From contig NC_015675.1 in NCBI RefSeq assembly GCF_000176035.2, positions 2,608,001 through 2,672,000 on the forward strand: a stretch of DNA of 64,000 nt. Reading direction: 5' to 3'. Made by a program: the position numbers and the translations under genes. Under the pieces are notes generated by a model that searched no databases, was not told the DNA's origin, and saw nothing but the letters and a program-made list of their open reading frames with translations. The stretch comes from Mesorhizobium opportunistum WSM2075 (GTDB lineage: Bacteria > Pseudomonadota > Alphaproteobacteria > Rhizobiales > Rhizobiaceae). Shown here piece by piece: positions 45,036-56,007 of the stretch. Numbering within the stretch: position 1 is the first letter of the stretch; each line of letters begins with the position of its first letter.

Positions 45036-46889
45036 CTACTCGCCCGAAACGCCGCGGCTTATCGGCGAAATGAACGGCGTGCTCCATGTCCCGCCGACGA
45101 AGAAGGACGACTGGTTGGGGCCTTGCTGGCCATTCGCCTGCGTGGCGGCCTGGTCCGGCTGGATGACGCCGCCGGACAGTGCCAGCCCGCGCCCGGCGTA
45201 GGAGGCGATCCCGGAAAGCCAGATCTTGTATTTCGCCGAATTGGCCTCGGCCTTGTCCAGCCTTGCCACGCCTCTCGAAATGGTTGCCTTCACTTCGGCG
45301 CCGTCGATCGGCAATGTCCCGTCCGAAACGTCATCGAGTGCAAAGAAGCCGCCTTGTTCGGTATGCTTGAGAAAGGCCGGCAGGTTGAACTTGCTGAGCG
45401 CGCCGGGGCCGAAGGTCGCCGAGACCGAGCCATCGGCATTTTCAAAGATCGAATCCCAGGTCCTGCCCGGTCCCTTGAGGATGACCGAAACCGTACCCGT
45501 GCCGACCGGCACCAGCCGGGTCATCCCGGCAGCCGTAGCGAACGCGCCGCCGTCGACATCGGATGCGAGCAGCCGGATTTCGACCTGGGTGCCCTCGGGC
45601 TTGCGGTCGAAACGAAGGCTGGTCTGGATGTTGCCGCCAAAGGCCGAGGCGTCGGAGATGTCGAAGACGGAAAGGCCATCCTTGACCTGGGCGGTGGCGG
45701 CGACATCGGCAAGCTGGATGGCACCCGCCGTGGCATGCGCCGCCGACAGCCTGAGATCGAGGTTGATCCGATCGGCAAAACTTGTCTCGACGTCACCCGG
45801 TCCGGCGCCGCTTGCCGGTCCCAGCGGCGTGAAGGCGGACAGAAACGACCTGAGGTCGAGTGTGTCGAAGGCAAGCGTGCCCGAAATCACCGGCTGCGCG
45901 TCGCCAAGCGACAGGTCCAGCGCGCCCATACCTGGATTGTTGTCCAGCGCCAGTGCGGTGTTCTCGAACTTGATGCGCCCGGCCGACGCGGTGACCTTGC
46001 TCGAAATGCTGACCGAGCCGATCGCCGCGCTCGGCGCGATGCCAGCCTGCGTCCATTCCAGCACGCGACGCAGCGAGGGAGCCGCGAACTTCACCTGGCC
46101 GTCGAAATAGGCATTCTCGGACATGCTGGCCGTGCCGTCGAAGGAAAAAGTGGCGGGCGCGGCCTTCAATGACAGGGCAAGCGGTGCCATGCCGCCGGCA
46201 AACAGCACCAGCGGCTTTGCCGAGGCGGCGTCCACGGTCACGCTTTCGCCGCGCCAGATTCCGGTTGCCGACAGCGTCGCATTGCTGTTCATCGCCGCCC
46301 AGGTCGCCTGGCCGCTGAGGCTGCTCAGGATCTCCACGTCCTTGCCGTTGACGGAAGCCACCATGCGGCCGTCCCTGAACTCCACCGTGCCGAACGTGTC
46401 GGTCGGCAGCTTGTCGAGATCGGGCTTGGCGGGATTGGCACTGACCACGCCGCGCGCCGCGTCGATGGAGCGCGCGATGCGGCCGCCGGTCGGCGCCGTC
46501 GGCAGGAACAGGCCGTCCGCCGACCGCTGCACCCGGATCGTCGGCCGCACCAGCCGTGCCGTGGAAAACTCTACATCGCCGCGCAATGCCGCCATGGCCG
46601 AGAGGTCGACCTCGACCCGTTCGGCCTCGACGACCGGCGGCGCATCGGTGTCCGTCCACTTCGACAGCGTCACATCGGTCAGGATCGCACGGAAATTCGG
46701 CCAGACCTCGATGCGCGGCGAGCCATCGATGGCGACGCGAAAGCCGCTCCACGCGCTCATTTCCCAAGCGATGCGGTCGCGCACGATGCGGGTCGAGGCG
46801 ATCAGCGGCAGGGCGGCGACCACGAGAGCGATGACGATCACGGCAGCGCCGATCGCCCATACTCCGCGGCGGATGAAGGATGACGGCAT
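45036..46889 (-). CDS. AsmA-family envelope protein
   Basis: 617 residues with a single N-terminal membrane helix (WAIGAAVIVIALVVAALPLI) followed by the AsmA start pattern, RIVRDRIAWEMSAWSGFRVA and SPRIEVWPNFRAIL, and a long beta-rich periplasmic body ending in the AsmA C-terminal region (GTGTVSVILKGPGRTWDSIF). Family proteins form lipid-conducting bridges between the two membranes. It is convergent with potI and divergent from the acetoacetyl-CoA synthetase. Function inferred from family only. Confidence 0.87.
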   Translation of the reverse strand: MPSSFIRRGVWAIGAAVIVIALVVAALPLIASTRIVRDRIAWEMSAWSGFRVAIDGSPRIEVWPNFRAILTDVTLSKWTDTDAPPVVEAERVEVDLSAMAALRGDVEFSTARLVRPTIRVQRSADGLFLPTAPTGGRIARSIDAARGVVSANPAKPDLDKLPTDTFGTVEFRDGRMVASVNGKDVEILSSLSGQATWAAMNSNATLSATGIWRGESVTVDAASAKPLVLFAGGMAPLALSLKAAPATFSFDGTASMSENAYFDGQVKFAAPSLRRVLEWTQAGIAPSAAIGSVSISSKVTASAGRIKFENTALALDNNPGMGALDLSLGDAQPVISGTLAFDTLDLRSFLSAFTPLGPASGAGPGDVETSFADRINLDLRLSAAHATAGAIQLADVAATAQVKDGLSVFDISDASAFGGNIQTSLRFDRKPEGTQVEIRLLASDVDGGAFATAAGMTRLVPVGTGTVSVILKGPGRTWDSIFENADGSVSATFGPGALSKFNLPAFLKHTEQGGFFALDDVSDGTLPIDGAEVKATISRGVARLDKAEANSAKYKIWLSGIASYAGRGLALSGGVIQPDQAATQANGQQGPNQSSFFVGGTWSTPFISPISRGVSGE

Positions 46890-47075
46890 ATCGCCCTGTA
46901 TGCTTCCGTTCCGACAAAAATCGTCCAGTCGTCACTACGACTTAGGGCTGAGGCATTTCAAGTCTTTATGGCCCGGCGATGGCATTTGCGCACACTTGCC
47001 CGCATCGGCCGAACAAAATCTTGCTCTGCTGCGCTGCGATATGCATAAGCGGTGACGACCTTGGGAGGATCGATC

Positions 47076-49034
<1,959 letters not shown>

Positions 49035-49380
49035 AGACGGCGCGGCAGCACCCGCTAGCGGGCATCGTCGGCGGGAATAAACGTCACTGTTTCGACGGTC
49101 AAGTAACGCCAATTCGCTTCCATGTTGGAAATTCCCCTCTAGTTCACTTTCCTGAGCTTGAGGGAGAGAAGGCTTTGAGTTCTTTCAAAATTTGTGTCTC
49201 TGTGCCTAAGCGGGTTGGACGGGCCAGAATATGGCGGGTTTGAGCTGTTTGGCGCCGCAATGGTCACGCTTTCTTAGTTGAAATTTGATGGTCGAAGATA
49301 GAGATATTGCTAGATTTTATTGCCTTAAGCATCAGTTGAAGACAAGGTAAGCTACGCCGCGTTCTAACGGGAAACATTGA
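49035..49380. other. AT-richer gap before the nucleotidyltransferase-like gene
   Basis: A perfect 12-bp palindrome CCCGCTAGCGGG lies at 49051-49062 just after the synthetase gene and may help end its transcript. From about 49080 base composition drops and stays low through the next gene. No tRNA, IS end or direct repeat is recognisable. Confidence 0.5.
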
Positions 49381-50733
49381 GTGGGGATAAGTCTAGATAG
49401 CAACTTCTGGATCGCGGGATACCGGCCCGTTGTCTTCAAAGAGGCGCTGCGGGGGTTCGGAAGAACAGAATCGCCGACCAATTTGATTGATCTAAAATCG
49501 GTTTTTCCGATGCGCCGCGATGGGGCGATTGTGTTTGAAGAATGCTTTGATAGAGGACTCATTGACCCAGAGACCCTCAAAGCCACCGAGATAGGAGAAG
49601 CGATTGCTCGCGCGAAGGCACAACAGCGAACGCCTCTCGCGAAGGCTCTAACATTGCTAAACGACTTCCTCCGCCGCGTGAGTGAACTTAATCAAGGCCA
49701 GCGAAGCGTTAGATTTGTCAACAAGGTCTGGCTTTTCGGCAGTGTCATGAGGGAGCAAGAAAGTGTTGGCGACATTGACCTAGCGCTTGAGACGGTCCGA
49801 CGACCGGAGTTTGTTGGCAACTATGAGGAAATGCAGCGTCATCTCAACAAAATCTTATCCACCTATCCCGAGGCTCCAAAATATTGGGATAGGCGTTGGG
49901 CGAAGGAAAGTTGGGTTACGAATCGTGCTCTATACGGCTCCCGTAGGCACCCTCTTCTTGCCGGTGTACAAGATGGTATTGAAAATCTTGCCTCCTTGGG
50001 TGTTCCCTGCCGTCTGATCTTTGACCGGGAGAGAGGTGGGCAGGTCAATGACCCCATTCTGCCTCGCCATCCTCAGTCAACCGGACGCGATGGAGAGCAC
50101 AATTTGCCTGCAGAAATGCCAGATTTAACGCCACGTACAATTCGGCCAATGGATGCCCGATGGGTTGCCGGGTTTTCGACGTGGGGGATGGTTTCGCCAT
50201 ACCATATCTTTAGGGGTTGGACTGATGACGCGCATAAGCTGTTTCCGCACTATCCCGAGGGTTTGCGCATTGTAGGTGACAATTTTCGTCTGAACGACGA
50301 TTTCTGGAAACCTAAACGGCTAAAGATTGGAGGCCTTGATGGACGTAGCGCTGTCTGTGTGATCAACGCAACGCAATGGTGGGGGACCAGTGTAGTTCTT
50401 CGACGTAAAATTGATACCAATCGAACAGCTTGGACTCTCAATGCAAGCTTTGGCGATCTCGAACTCCATCGGAGTCGTAAATGGGTTGAACTCACCACAT
50501 TGCCGGACATCGCAGCTGCAATATCTCTCATCCTGGCCGTCGATGCTGAGCGGATGCTCCGTCGTGCTGCCGAAGTGTCAGTAACAACAACCGTCCGGAT
50601 TGAGCTGACGGAGAGCGAAATAAGCGAAGATCTGAAATCTCACCTCGTGGAGCCTGTACGCAATTTTCTAAAAAGTCGCGCGATCCGCATTGAGCCTCTA
50701 GACTGGCAAGGTCCGCGTGTGGAGATCGCTTAG
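49381..50733 (+). CDS. Putative nucleotidyltransferase-domain protein on an AT-rich islet
   Basis: 450 residues from GTG 49381 (a TGA directly precedes it in frame). Residues about 60-105 are helical with EIGEAIARAKAQQRTPLAKA and LLNDFLRRVSELN, then comes VWLFGSVMREQESVGDIDLALE (split as VWLFGSVMREQES and VGDIDLALE), the hG[S]...DhDh signature of the Pol-beta/MNT nucleotidyltransferase fold with both catalytic Asp. The N-terminal part resembles a winged helix. The C-terminal 250 residues are unfamiliar. Codon use is AT-richer than every neighbour, a sign of recent transfer. No partner toxin or antitoxin is adjacent. Function unknown; a solitary defence or regulatory nucleotidyltransferase is possible. 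Confidence 0.75.
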   Translation: MGISLDSNFWIAGYRPVVFKEALRGFGRTESPTNLIDLKSVFPMRRDGAIVFEECFDRGLIDPETLKATEIGEAIARAKAQQRTPLAKALTLLNDFLRRVSELNQGQRSVRFVNKVWLFGSVMREQESVGDIDLALETVRRPEFVGNYEEMQRHLNKILSTYPEAPKYWDRRWAKESWVTNRALYGSRRHPLLAGVQDGIENLASLGVPCRLIFDRERGGQVNDPILPRHPQSTGRDGEHNLPAEMPDLTPRTIRPMDARWVAGFSTWGMVSPYHIFRGWTDDAHKLFPHYPEGLRIVGDNFRLNDDFWKPKRLKIGGLDGRSAVCVINATQWWGTSVVLRRKIDTNRTAWTLNASFGDLELHRSRKWVELTTLPDIAAAISLILAVDAERMLRRAAEVSVTTTVRIELTESEISEDLKSHLVEPVRNFLKSRAIRIEPLDWQGPRVEIA

Positions 50734-50829
50734 CCGCCTCCCCGCCCGGCATGGTTAACCAAATATGTCGTGCGAATTTACCTAGATTTCATGAGTGGTA
50801 CACATTCGTAAATTTTCCGCGGCGCCGGT

Positions 50830-50977
50830 AAGGACTTGTTAAGGCCCGGCGTCGATAGTCGCATGTAACTTGAGGGAGAAATCCCGTTCCTCAGCCCCCG
50901 GAGGATCTGAATTCGCTCAAGCCCCGTTGTGACAGCAATTCCATCTCTAAGGCGTCCTTTGGGCGCCTTTTCTTTTT
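50830..50977 (+). ncRNA. Candidate small RNA ending in an intrinsic terminator
   Basis: Between the islet gene and the convergent kinase lies about 150 bases without an ORF that end in a good terminator. CTTGTT at 50835-50840 might be part of a promoter. The body includes GGGAGAAATCCC, which can pair. The terminator is too far (216 bp) from the islet gene's stop to be its obvious own, so a separate transcript is possible. Weak evidence without expression data. Confidence 0.35.
50949..50977 (+). terminator. Intrinsic terminator before the kinase gene
   Basis: GGCGTCC and GGGCGCC pair (one G-T) around TTT, followed by TTTTCTTTTT. It reads on the plus strand, ending whatever transcript comes from the islet side before the convergent kinase gene. 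Confidence 0.8.
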
Positions 50978-51023
50978 GCCGGAATTGGCTGCTGGCTGCC
51001 CGACCTTCTGGCTGCCCGACCTG

Positions 51024-54000
51024 TTATTCAGCGAGCACCCTGGTCGACGGGAAAGCGACCTCGACAAGCGTTCCTTCTCCCGGCGTCGAATTGATGGTGA
51101 ACCGGGCGCGGTTTGCCTCCACCATGGCCTTGGTCAGCGGCAGGCCCAGTCCGGTGCCGTCGCCACGCCCGCGCTTCAGGGCGTTGATCTGCTTGAACGG
51201 CTTCAATGCCTGCTCGATCTCGGCCTGGCTCATGCCGATGCCTGTGTCGCGCACCCGCATGACGACGTCGCCCGAGGTCTCATAGGCGGTCGAGACGATC
51301 ACCTGGCCGCCGGCCTGGGTATAGCGGATGGCGTTGGACAGGATGTTGAGCGCGATCTGGCGCACGCTGCGCAAATCGGCCACCACTTCCGGCAGCCGCG
51401 AGGCGAAGCTGGAGCGGATGATGACGCGCTCGCGGTTGGCCTGCGGCTGCATCATCGCCACCGTCTCGGCCAGCGTGTCGTTAAGCGACACCGCCTCATA
51501 GGCCATCTCCTGCTGGCCGGCCTCGATCTTGGAGATGTCGAGCAGGTCGTTGACCAGATCCAGCACATGGTTGCCCGAGCGGTTGATGTCGCGCAAATAG
51601 TCGCGGTAGCGGTCATTGGCGACAGGCCCGAACTTCTCGTCGACCATCAGTTCGGAAAAGCCGATGATGGCGTTGAGCGGCGTGCGGATCTCGTGGCTGA
51701 TGCGGGCGAGGAAATCGGTCTTCTGCGAGGAGGCGCGTTCGGCCACCGCACGCGCCTGGGTGAGATCCTCCTCCGCCCGCTTCCACTGGGTGATGTCGCG
51801 CACCACGGCGCAGAAGCCGCTGTCGTTGGGCAGCCGGCCGATGGTCATGAACAGCGGGATGAAGCGACCCTGCGCCTCGCGCCCGATGACCTCGCGGCCG
51901 TCATTCAGGACGCTCGCCACGCCCGGTTCGGACAGTCCGGTGAGATAGTCGCGCGCCGCCCGCTGGCTTTCGATGGCAAACAGCGATGCGAACGGTTTGC
52001 CGGTCACCTCGTCGCTGTCGAAACCGAACAGCGCTTCGGCCGGGCGGCTGATCGAGCGGATGGTGCCGTCAGTGCCGATCAGCACGACACCGTCGGTGGC
52101 GGTATCGATGATGGTGCGCATTTCGGCGATGCGCGCCTTGAGTTCGGAAATGTCGGGCTGTGTAGGCTCATCACCGACCACATGCAGAGCTACAGGCGTC
52201 TCATCCTCGCCGGAACGGCGCACGACCAGCATCAGTGCCTTTCCGTCGCGCCAGGGAACGGAGCGCAGGATGGCGTCGATCGGAAATTCCTGCCCATCGC
52301 GCGTCTTCAGCCGCAGCGCCCGGTCGCTGCCGTCGGAGACGCCGTCCTCGGCGTAGGGGTCGGCAAACAGCGCGCCCAGGCCGCCGGCATCCTCGAGATC
52401 GTCCAGCGCGGCGTAGCCGGTCAGGTTCAGGAATTCCTCATTCGCGTAGTGCAACTGGTCGCCCGAATGAATGAGCAGTGGCACCGGCAGCTTGCCGAGC
52501 AGCAAGGTGTCCGGAGCCTTGCTTTCGTCGCCGACGGAAAATGCAGACGGCGTGAACCCTTCGGTCTTGAGCGGTGGCACCTGCAGGCGCGGCCGCTCGG
52601 CGTGGGCCTCTGCCCCGTCACTGGCCGCCTGCACGTCGGGCGCGGCGCCTTCCTCGCTGCCGGCCCAATCCTCATTGTCCTCGGCGTCGCGAAAATCGGC
52701 TGACGTCATGCTGTCGTCGTCGACAGGCTCATGCGTCATGTCCGCGCCAACCGGTTCGGCGTCCGTCGCGACAGGCTCGGTGCTCTCCGGTTCCGCCGCT
52801 GCCGGTTCGGAGACGGCAGGCTCGTCATTGTCCGCGACGGGGCCGGGTTCGCTCTGGTCGGCATAGTCGAGCAGCGAGCCGGTTGCGCCGGGCGAGGTGT
52901 CGTCTTCCGCACGAACTGCTTCGTCCACGCCGTCGAGCCGCGCAAGATCCGCTTCGTCCTCGGCGTCCACCTCGGTCTCGGAGGGCTCGGCCAGGGCCGG
53001 GTCGCCTTGGGGCTCTGTCGCCGGGTGTTCGCCGGCATCCTTCGGCTCTTCGGGTGGCGTTGCGGTATCTGCCTCCGAAACCCCGCCGGCCGCATCGACT
53101 GGAGCGTCCGTCCTCGCGGTCGGCGCCTGTGCTTCCGCCACGGGTTCAGCGGGTGCCGCCGCCGCCGGCTCCGCGGGGTGGCTTTCGACGCCGGGCTTTT
53201 CAGCCTCCGGCGGCTCGGCCGTCGAACTGTCCTTCTTCAGCCGTTCGCCGATCTCGCGAAACGCACTGCGTTCCAGGGTCGACAGCCCCTTGTCATTGAC
53301 CGGCTGCCGGTGTTCAGCCAGCCGGATTACCTTGTCGGCAAAGCGCCGCTCCGGTTTCGGCACGATGGTCAGCGCCGGTACCTCGCCCTTGAACGGATCC
53401 GCCTTCGGTTCGCCGGCTTTCGGCTCTTCAGCGGCAGGTTCGACAGCTTCCGGCGCCGCCGGAGCCTTGCCGTTGGGCATAAGTGCCATGCCGATCGCTT
53501 CGGGGTCGACGACGGCGTCGCTGGGGCGGGCAACGCCGAAGCCGCGAAAGCCTTCGAAAGCGCGGCTGCGGCCATACACAGGCAAAGCCGCGAGGTCGAC
53601 GGGGATCTTCAGGTCGGTGCCGACGACCGGCCACAGCGCGGTGCGGCCGGACCAGGTGTCGCGCCGCTCCAAAAGGCCGGCGATCTCGCCGGACGCATCG
53701 AGACCGAAGGCCGCCGCGACATCCCTGAAGCGCCGGCCGATCACATCGGCGGCCGGCTGGCCGACGATATCGGCGAACTCCGGTGACAGCGTGCTGAATT
53801 TACCTTCGGCGTCGGTGCGCCAGACGAAACGCATCGGCGCCGCCGAGCGGTCTATCGTCCTGGCAGCCGGGGTTGCGGTCGGGACAGTCGGGGAGGTTGC
53901 CTGGATGCCATCCGCTCCGCTTTTTTCGACGGCAGCGTCAGCGGCGGTCTGTCCCGGCACGGTTTCCGGGTCGGGCGCCGCAGGCGCGGGCCGCCCATCG

Positions 54001-54947
54001 TCCTCGTCGGCATTGAAGTACCAGTGGTCGTGCTGCGACGGCGTTCCACCTGTCGGCGGCTGGTCGCTGTTTGCCGCGACCGGTGTCTGCCCGGCCGTTT
54101 CCGCGCTCTCCCGCGCTGCCGGTTCCACTATGTCTTCAGCGGCGGCTCCGGCACGGCCGGGTTCTTGGCCCACCGTCTCTGCCTGCGGCTCGTTGTCCAG
54201 CTCGGGTTGGGATTGCACGGCGGCGCCAGCGGCCACTCCGTCGGAGCGGTCGTCCGCCGGCGCTCCTTCGGTGGCGCCGCTCTCCTCGAGCTGATTCTCG
54301 TCGATCACCACCAGGAGATGACGCTCCGGCGTCAGCCGGGCGAGGCCGGCCGGGTAGGATGTCTTGCCGCCCGGAACGAGGCGCTTGACGATGCGCTCGC
54401 TCTCGGCAGCCACGTCGGCCACCAGGGCCGCGAGCGTCTCGGGCTGGATGCCGAGCGCCGCAAAGCCCTCGGACGCTGCCTCGACCTTGCCTTCGGCATC
54501 GATGAAGGCAATGAAATGACCGTCTTCGGTAAACCCACTGATCGCCCGGTTGGCGATTTCGGCGGCACTGCGCGAACCCGTCTGGGCCGCCGGCACCGCC
54601 AGCATGATCGCCTTCTCGTCATCGGGCAGCGTCACGGCGCTGGCAAGGAAGCCGGCGGCGCGGCTGGTCATTCCGGTTGCCAGCCGGACCGTGATGGCAC
54701 GGTCGCTGCCGATCTCGGGAAAGCCGCTGGTCGCCATGATCTGGCGGCGGGCGATCAGCGGCAGCCGCGCCGACGCGCCGATGATGGCTTCGATGTCGGG
54801 ATAGCCGAACGCGGCGGCACCCGGCCCATTGGCCCAGATCACCTGTTCCAGATCCACCGACAGGATCGCGATCGCGTCGCCGGCGGCAAACCGCTGGCGG
54901 ACCGCGTCGAGCACGGCGACATCGAGGAAGGAGTATTCGGACGGCAT
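51024..54947 (-). CDS. Large soluble PAS-domain sensor histidine kinase (PdhS/DivJ-PleC-like)
   Basis: 1307 residues without membrane segments. An N-terminal PAS-like region (IAILSVDLEQVIWANGPGAA) and a second sensor segment are followed by about 500 residues of Ala/Glu/Pro-rich, probably disordered sequence that also embeds a PAS domain (FVWRTDAEGKFSTLSPEFAD). Two further PAS domains precede the kinase core: H-box HEIRTPLNAIIGFSEL (His1085), N-box NILSNAIRY (about 1201), DTGIGM (about 1234) and GDGTGLGLPL (about 1262). The H-box matches the cell-cycle kinases that act on DivK in Rhizobiales, such as PdhS. No response regulator is adjacent, as usual for that group. Confidence 0.85.
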   Translation of the reverse strand: MPSEYSFLDVAVLDAVRQRFAAGDAIAILSVDLEQVIWANGPGAAAFGYPDIEAIIGASARLPLIARRQIMATSGFPEIGSDRAITVRLATGMTSRAAGFLASAVTLPDDEKAIMLAVPAAQTGSRSAAEIANRAISGFTEDGHFIAFIDAEGKVEAASEGFAALGIQPETLAALVADVAAESERIVKRLVPGGKTSYPAGLARLTPERHLLVVIDENQLEESGATEGAPADDRSDGVAAGAAVQSQPELDNEPQAETVGQEPGRAGAAAEDIVEPAARESAETAGQTPVAANSDQPPTGGTPSQHDHWYFNADEDDGRPAPAAPDPETVPGQTAADAAVEKSGADGIQATSPTVPTATPAARTIDRSAAPMRFVWRTDAEGKFSTLSPEFADIVGQPAADVIGRRFRDVAAAFGLDASGEIAGLLERRDTWSGRTALWPVVGTDLKIPVDLAALPVYGRSRAFEGFRGFGVARPSDAVVDPEAIGMALMPNGKAPAAPEAVEPAAEEPKAGEPKADPFKGEVPALTIVPKPERRFADKVIRLAEHRQPVNDKGLSTLERSAFREIGERLKKDSSTAEPPEAEKPGVESHPAEPAAAAPAEPVAEAQAPTARTDAPVDAAGGVSEADTATPPEEPKDAGEHPATEPQGDPALAEPSETEVDAEDEADLARLDGVDEAVRAEDDTSPGATGSLLDYADQSEPGPVADNDEPAVSEPAAAEPESTEPVATDAEPVGADMTHEPVDDDSMTSADFRDAEDNEDWAGSEEGAAPDVQAASDGAEAHAERPRLQVPPLKTEGFTPSAFSVGDESKAPDTLLLGKLPVPLLIHSGDQLHYANEEFLNLTGYAALDDLEDAGGLGALFADPYAEDGVSDGSDRALRLKTRDGQEFPIDAILRSVPWRDGKALMLVVRRSGEDETPVALHVVGDEPTQPDISELKARIAEMRTIIDTATDGVVLIGTDGTIRSISRPAEALFGFDSDEVTGKPFASLFAIESQRAARDYLTGLSEPGVASVLNDGREVIGREAQGRFIPLFMTIGRLPNDSGFCAVVRDITQWKRAEEDLTQARAVAERASSQKTDFLARISHEIRTPLNAIIGFSELMVDEKFGPVANDRYRDYLRDINRSGNHVLDLVNDLLDISKIEAGQQEMAYEAVSLNDTLAETVAMMQPQANRERVIIRSSFASRLPEVVADLRSVRQIALNILSNAIRYTQAGGQVIVSTAYETSGDVVMRVRDTGIGMSQAEIEQALKPFKQINALKRGRGDGTGLGLPLTKAMVEANRARFTINSTPGEGTLVEVAFPSTRVLAE

Positions 54948-55086
54948 GCGCTTGGCGAACCCTCACGGAGCGGCGAAATTTGCAGTTAACACTTTGTTAA
55001 TAAAAGCCGGAGGCGCGAAGGTCCACAAGCCAGAACGTGCAAAGGCTGGAATTTGGGCTTTTGGTTAACGGCGGAAAACAATTTTT

Positions 55087-55136
55087 TTGTGCAGTGCAAC
55101 AAAGATATTGCAATGCACAAAAATTGCCTTTATATT
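55087..55136 (+). promoter_or_regulatory. Phasin promoter with PhaR-like palindromic operator
   Basis: An imperfect inverted repeat, TTTTTGTGCAGTGCAA (55084-55099) and TTGCAATGCACAAAAA (55108-55123), differs at one position. Each arm contains TGCNNTGCACAA on opposite strands, fitting the TGC-rich sites I recall for PhaR, the PHB-responsive repressor. The right arm's TTGCAA (55108-55113) and TATATT (55131-55136) are 17 bp apart and make a sound -35/-10 pair, so a bound repressor would block polymerase. Start codon is at 55198. Confidence 0.7.
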
Positions 55137-55197
55137 GCCATCATACATGAACGAGACGGCTTTCTGTCAAAGCCGCTGCCGCTGAAAAGGATGGAAA

Positions 55198-55656
55198 ATG
55201 TCCAGGACCAAGACCGCCGAGACGATCGAAAACGTTGAATTCCCGAGCTTCGACGCTTCCAAGGCCACCGACCAGATCCGCGCTTTCGCCGAAAAGGGCG
55301 TTGAGCAGTCGAAAGAGGCCTATGCCAAGCTGAAGACCGGCGCCGAGGAGACCCAGAAGGCTCTGGAGTCGACCTACGAGACCGCCAAGACTGTTTCCGG
55401 CGACCTGTCGCTCAAGACCATCGCGGCGCTGCGCGCCAATGCCGAAGCCGGCTTCTCGCACCTTGAAGCCCTGATCGGCGCCAAGTCGCTGTCGGAAGTC
55501 GTCGAGCTGCAGACCGCTTTCCTGCGCAAGCGCGTCGAGATGACCGTCGAGCAGGCCAAGGACTTCCAGGCTGTTGCCTCCAAGGCGGCCGAAGACGTCT
55601 CCAAGCCGATCAAGACCGCCTTCGAGAAGGCCGTGAAGGACATTAAGGCTGCCTAA
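55198..55656 (+). CDS. Phasin
   Basis: 152 residues starting MSRTKTAETIENVEFPSFDA, helical and amphipathic, with the phasin-2 pattern: a core of FAEKGVEQSKEAYAKLKTGA and LEALIGAKSLSEVVELQTAF, then RVEMTVEQAKDFQAVASKAA and the C-terminal AFEKAVKDIKAA. It coats polyhydroxybutyrate granules in the cytoplasm. The start has AAGGA 8 bp upstream. Highly biased codons suggest strong expression. The PhaR-like site upstream and three anti-Shine-Dalgarno hairpins downstream frame it. Confidence 0.92.
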   Translation: MSRTKTAETIENVEFPSFDASKATDQIRAFAEKGVEQSKEAYAKLKTGAEETQKALESTYETAKTVSGDLSLKTIAALRANAEAGFSHLEALIGAKSLSEVVELQTAFLRKRVEMTVEQAKDFQAVASKAAEDVSKPIKTAFEKAVKDIKAA

Positions 55657-55744
55657 TATTTGCGCTTGGTTGGAAGATGCAACAAAAGGTCGCGTTTTCT
55701 TCAAGCCAACAAAGCGTATGATGACAGCCATCAACGAATACCCG

Positions 55745-55848
55745 GCGAGTGGAACCTCCTCCCTCTGCTTCCCGGGGTGACCGGCCAGCACCTCCTCCCG
55801 CTGGCTCGTAACAGGAAAAGGCCGGCACCTCCTCCCGCCGGCCTTTTT
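55745..55848 (+). ncRNA. Cuckoo-like RNA: three hairpins with CCUCCUCCC loops
   Basis: CCTCCTCCC occurs at 55755-55763, 55791-55799 and 55828-55836, spaced 36 and 37 bases. Each lies in a hairpin loop of ACCTCCTCCC: stem 1 AGTGGA/TCTGCT (with wobbles), stem 2 GGCCAGC/GCTGGCT, stem 3 AAAAGGCCGGC/GCCGGCCTTTT, the third doubling as an intrinsic terminator (55816-55848). Tandem anti-Shine-Dalgarno loops are the hallmark of the cuckoo/CcsR stress sRNAs of alpha- and betaproteobacteria, from memory. It may be processed from the phasin mRNA or have its own promoter. Confidence 0.8.
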
Positions 55849-55961
55849 CTTTGCCCGGCGAAACCAGCGTCGTTGCGGCGAGATGTGGGGAACTGCCCTT
55901 TGCTTTCCAAAAGCCTTGAATTAGAATCCATAAGCCCGTAAGGACGCATCGCCGAACGACA

Positions 55962-55997
55962 GAGCAGATCGTCGGGACTTCCCACCCCGATCTGCTC
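55962..55997. other. Hairpin upstream of tRNA-His
   Basis: GAGCAGATCG and CGATCTGCTC form a 10-bp stem over 16 bases. It has no U-tract. It ends 10 bases before the tRNA, so it may be a leader element of the tRNA precursor; no assignment is possible. Confidence 0.5.
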
Positions 55998-56007
55998 AGG
56001 CAAACGT

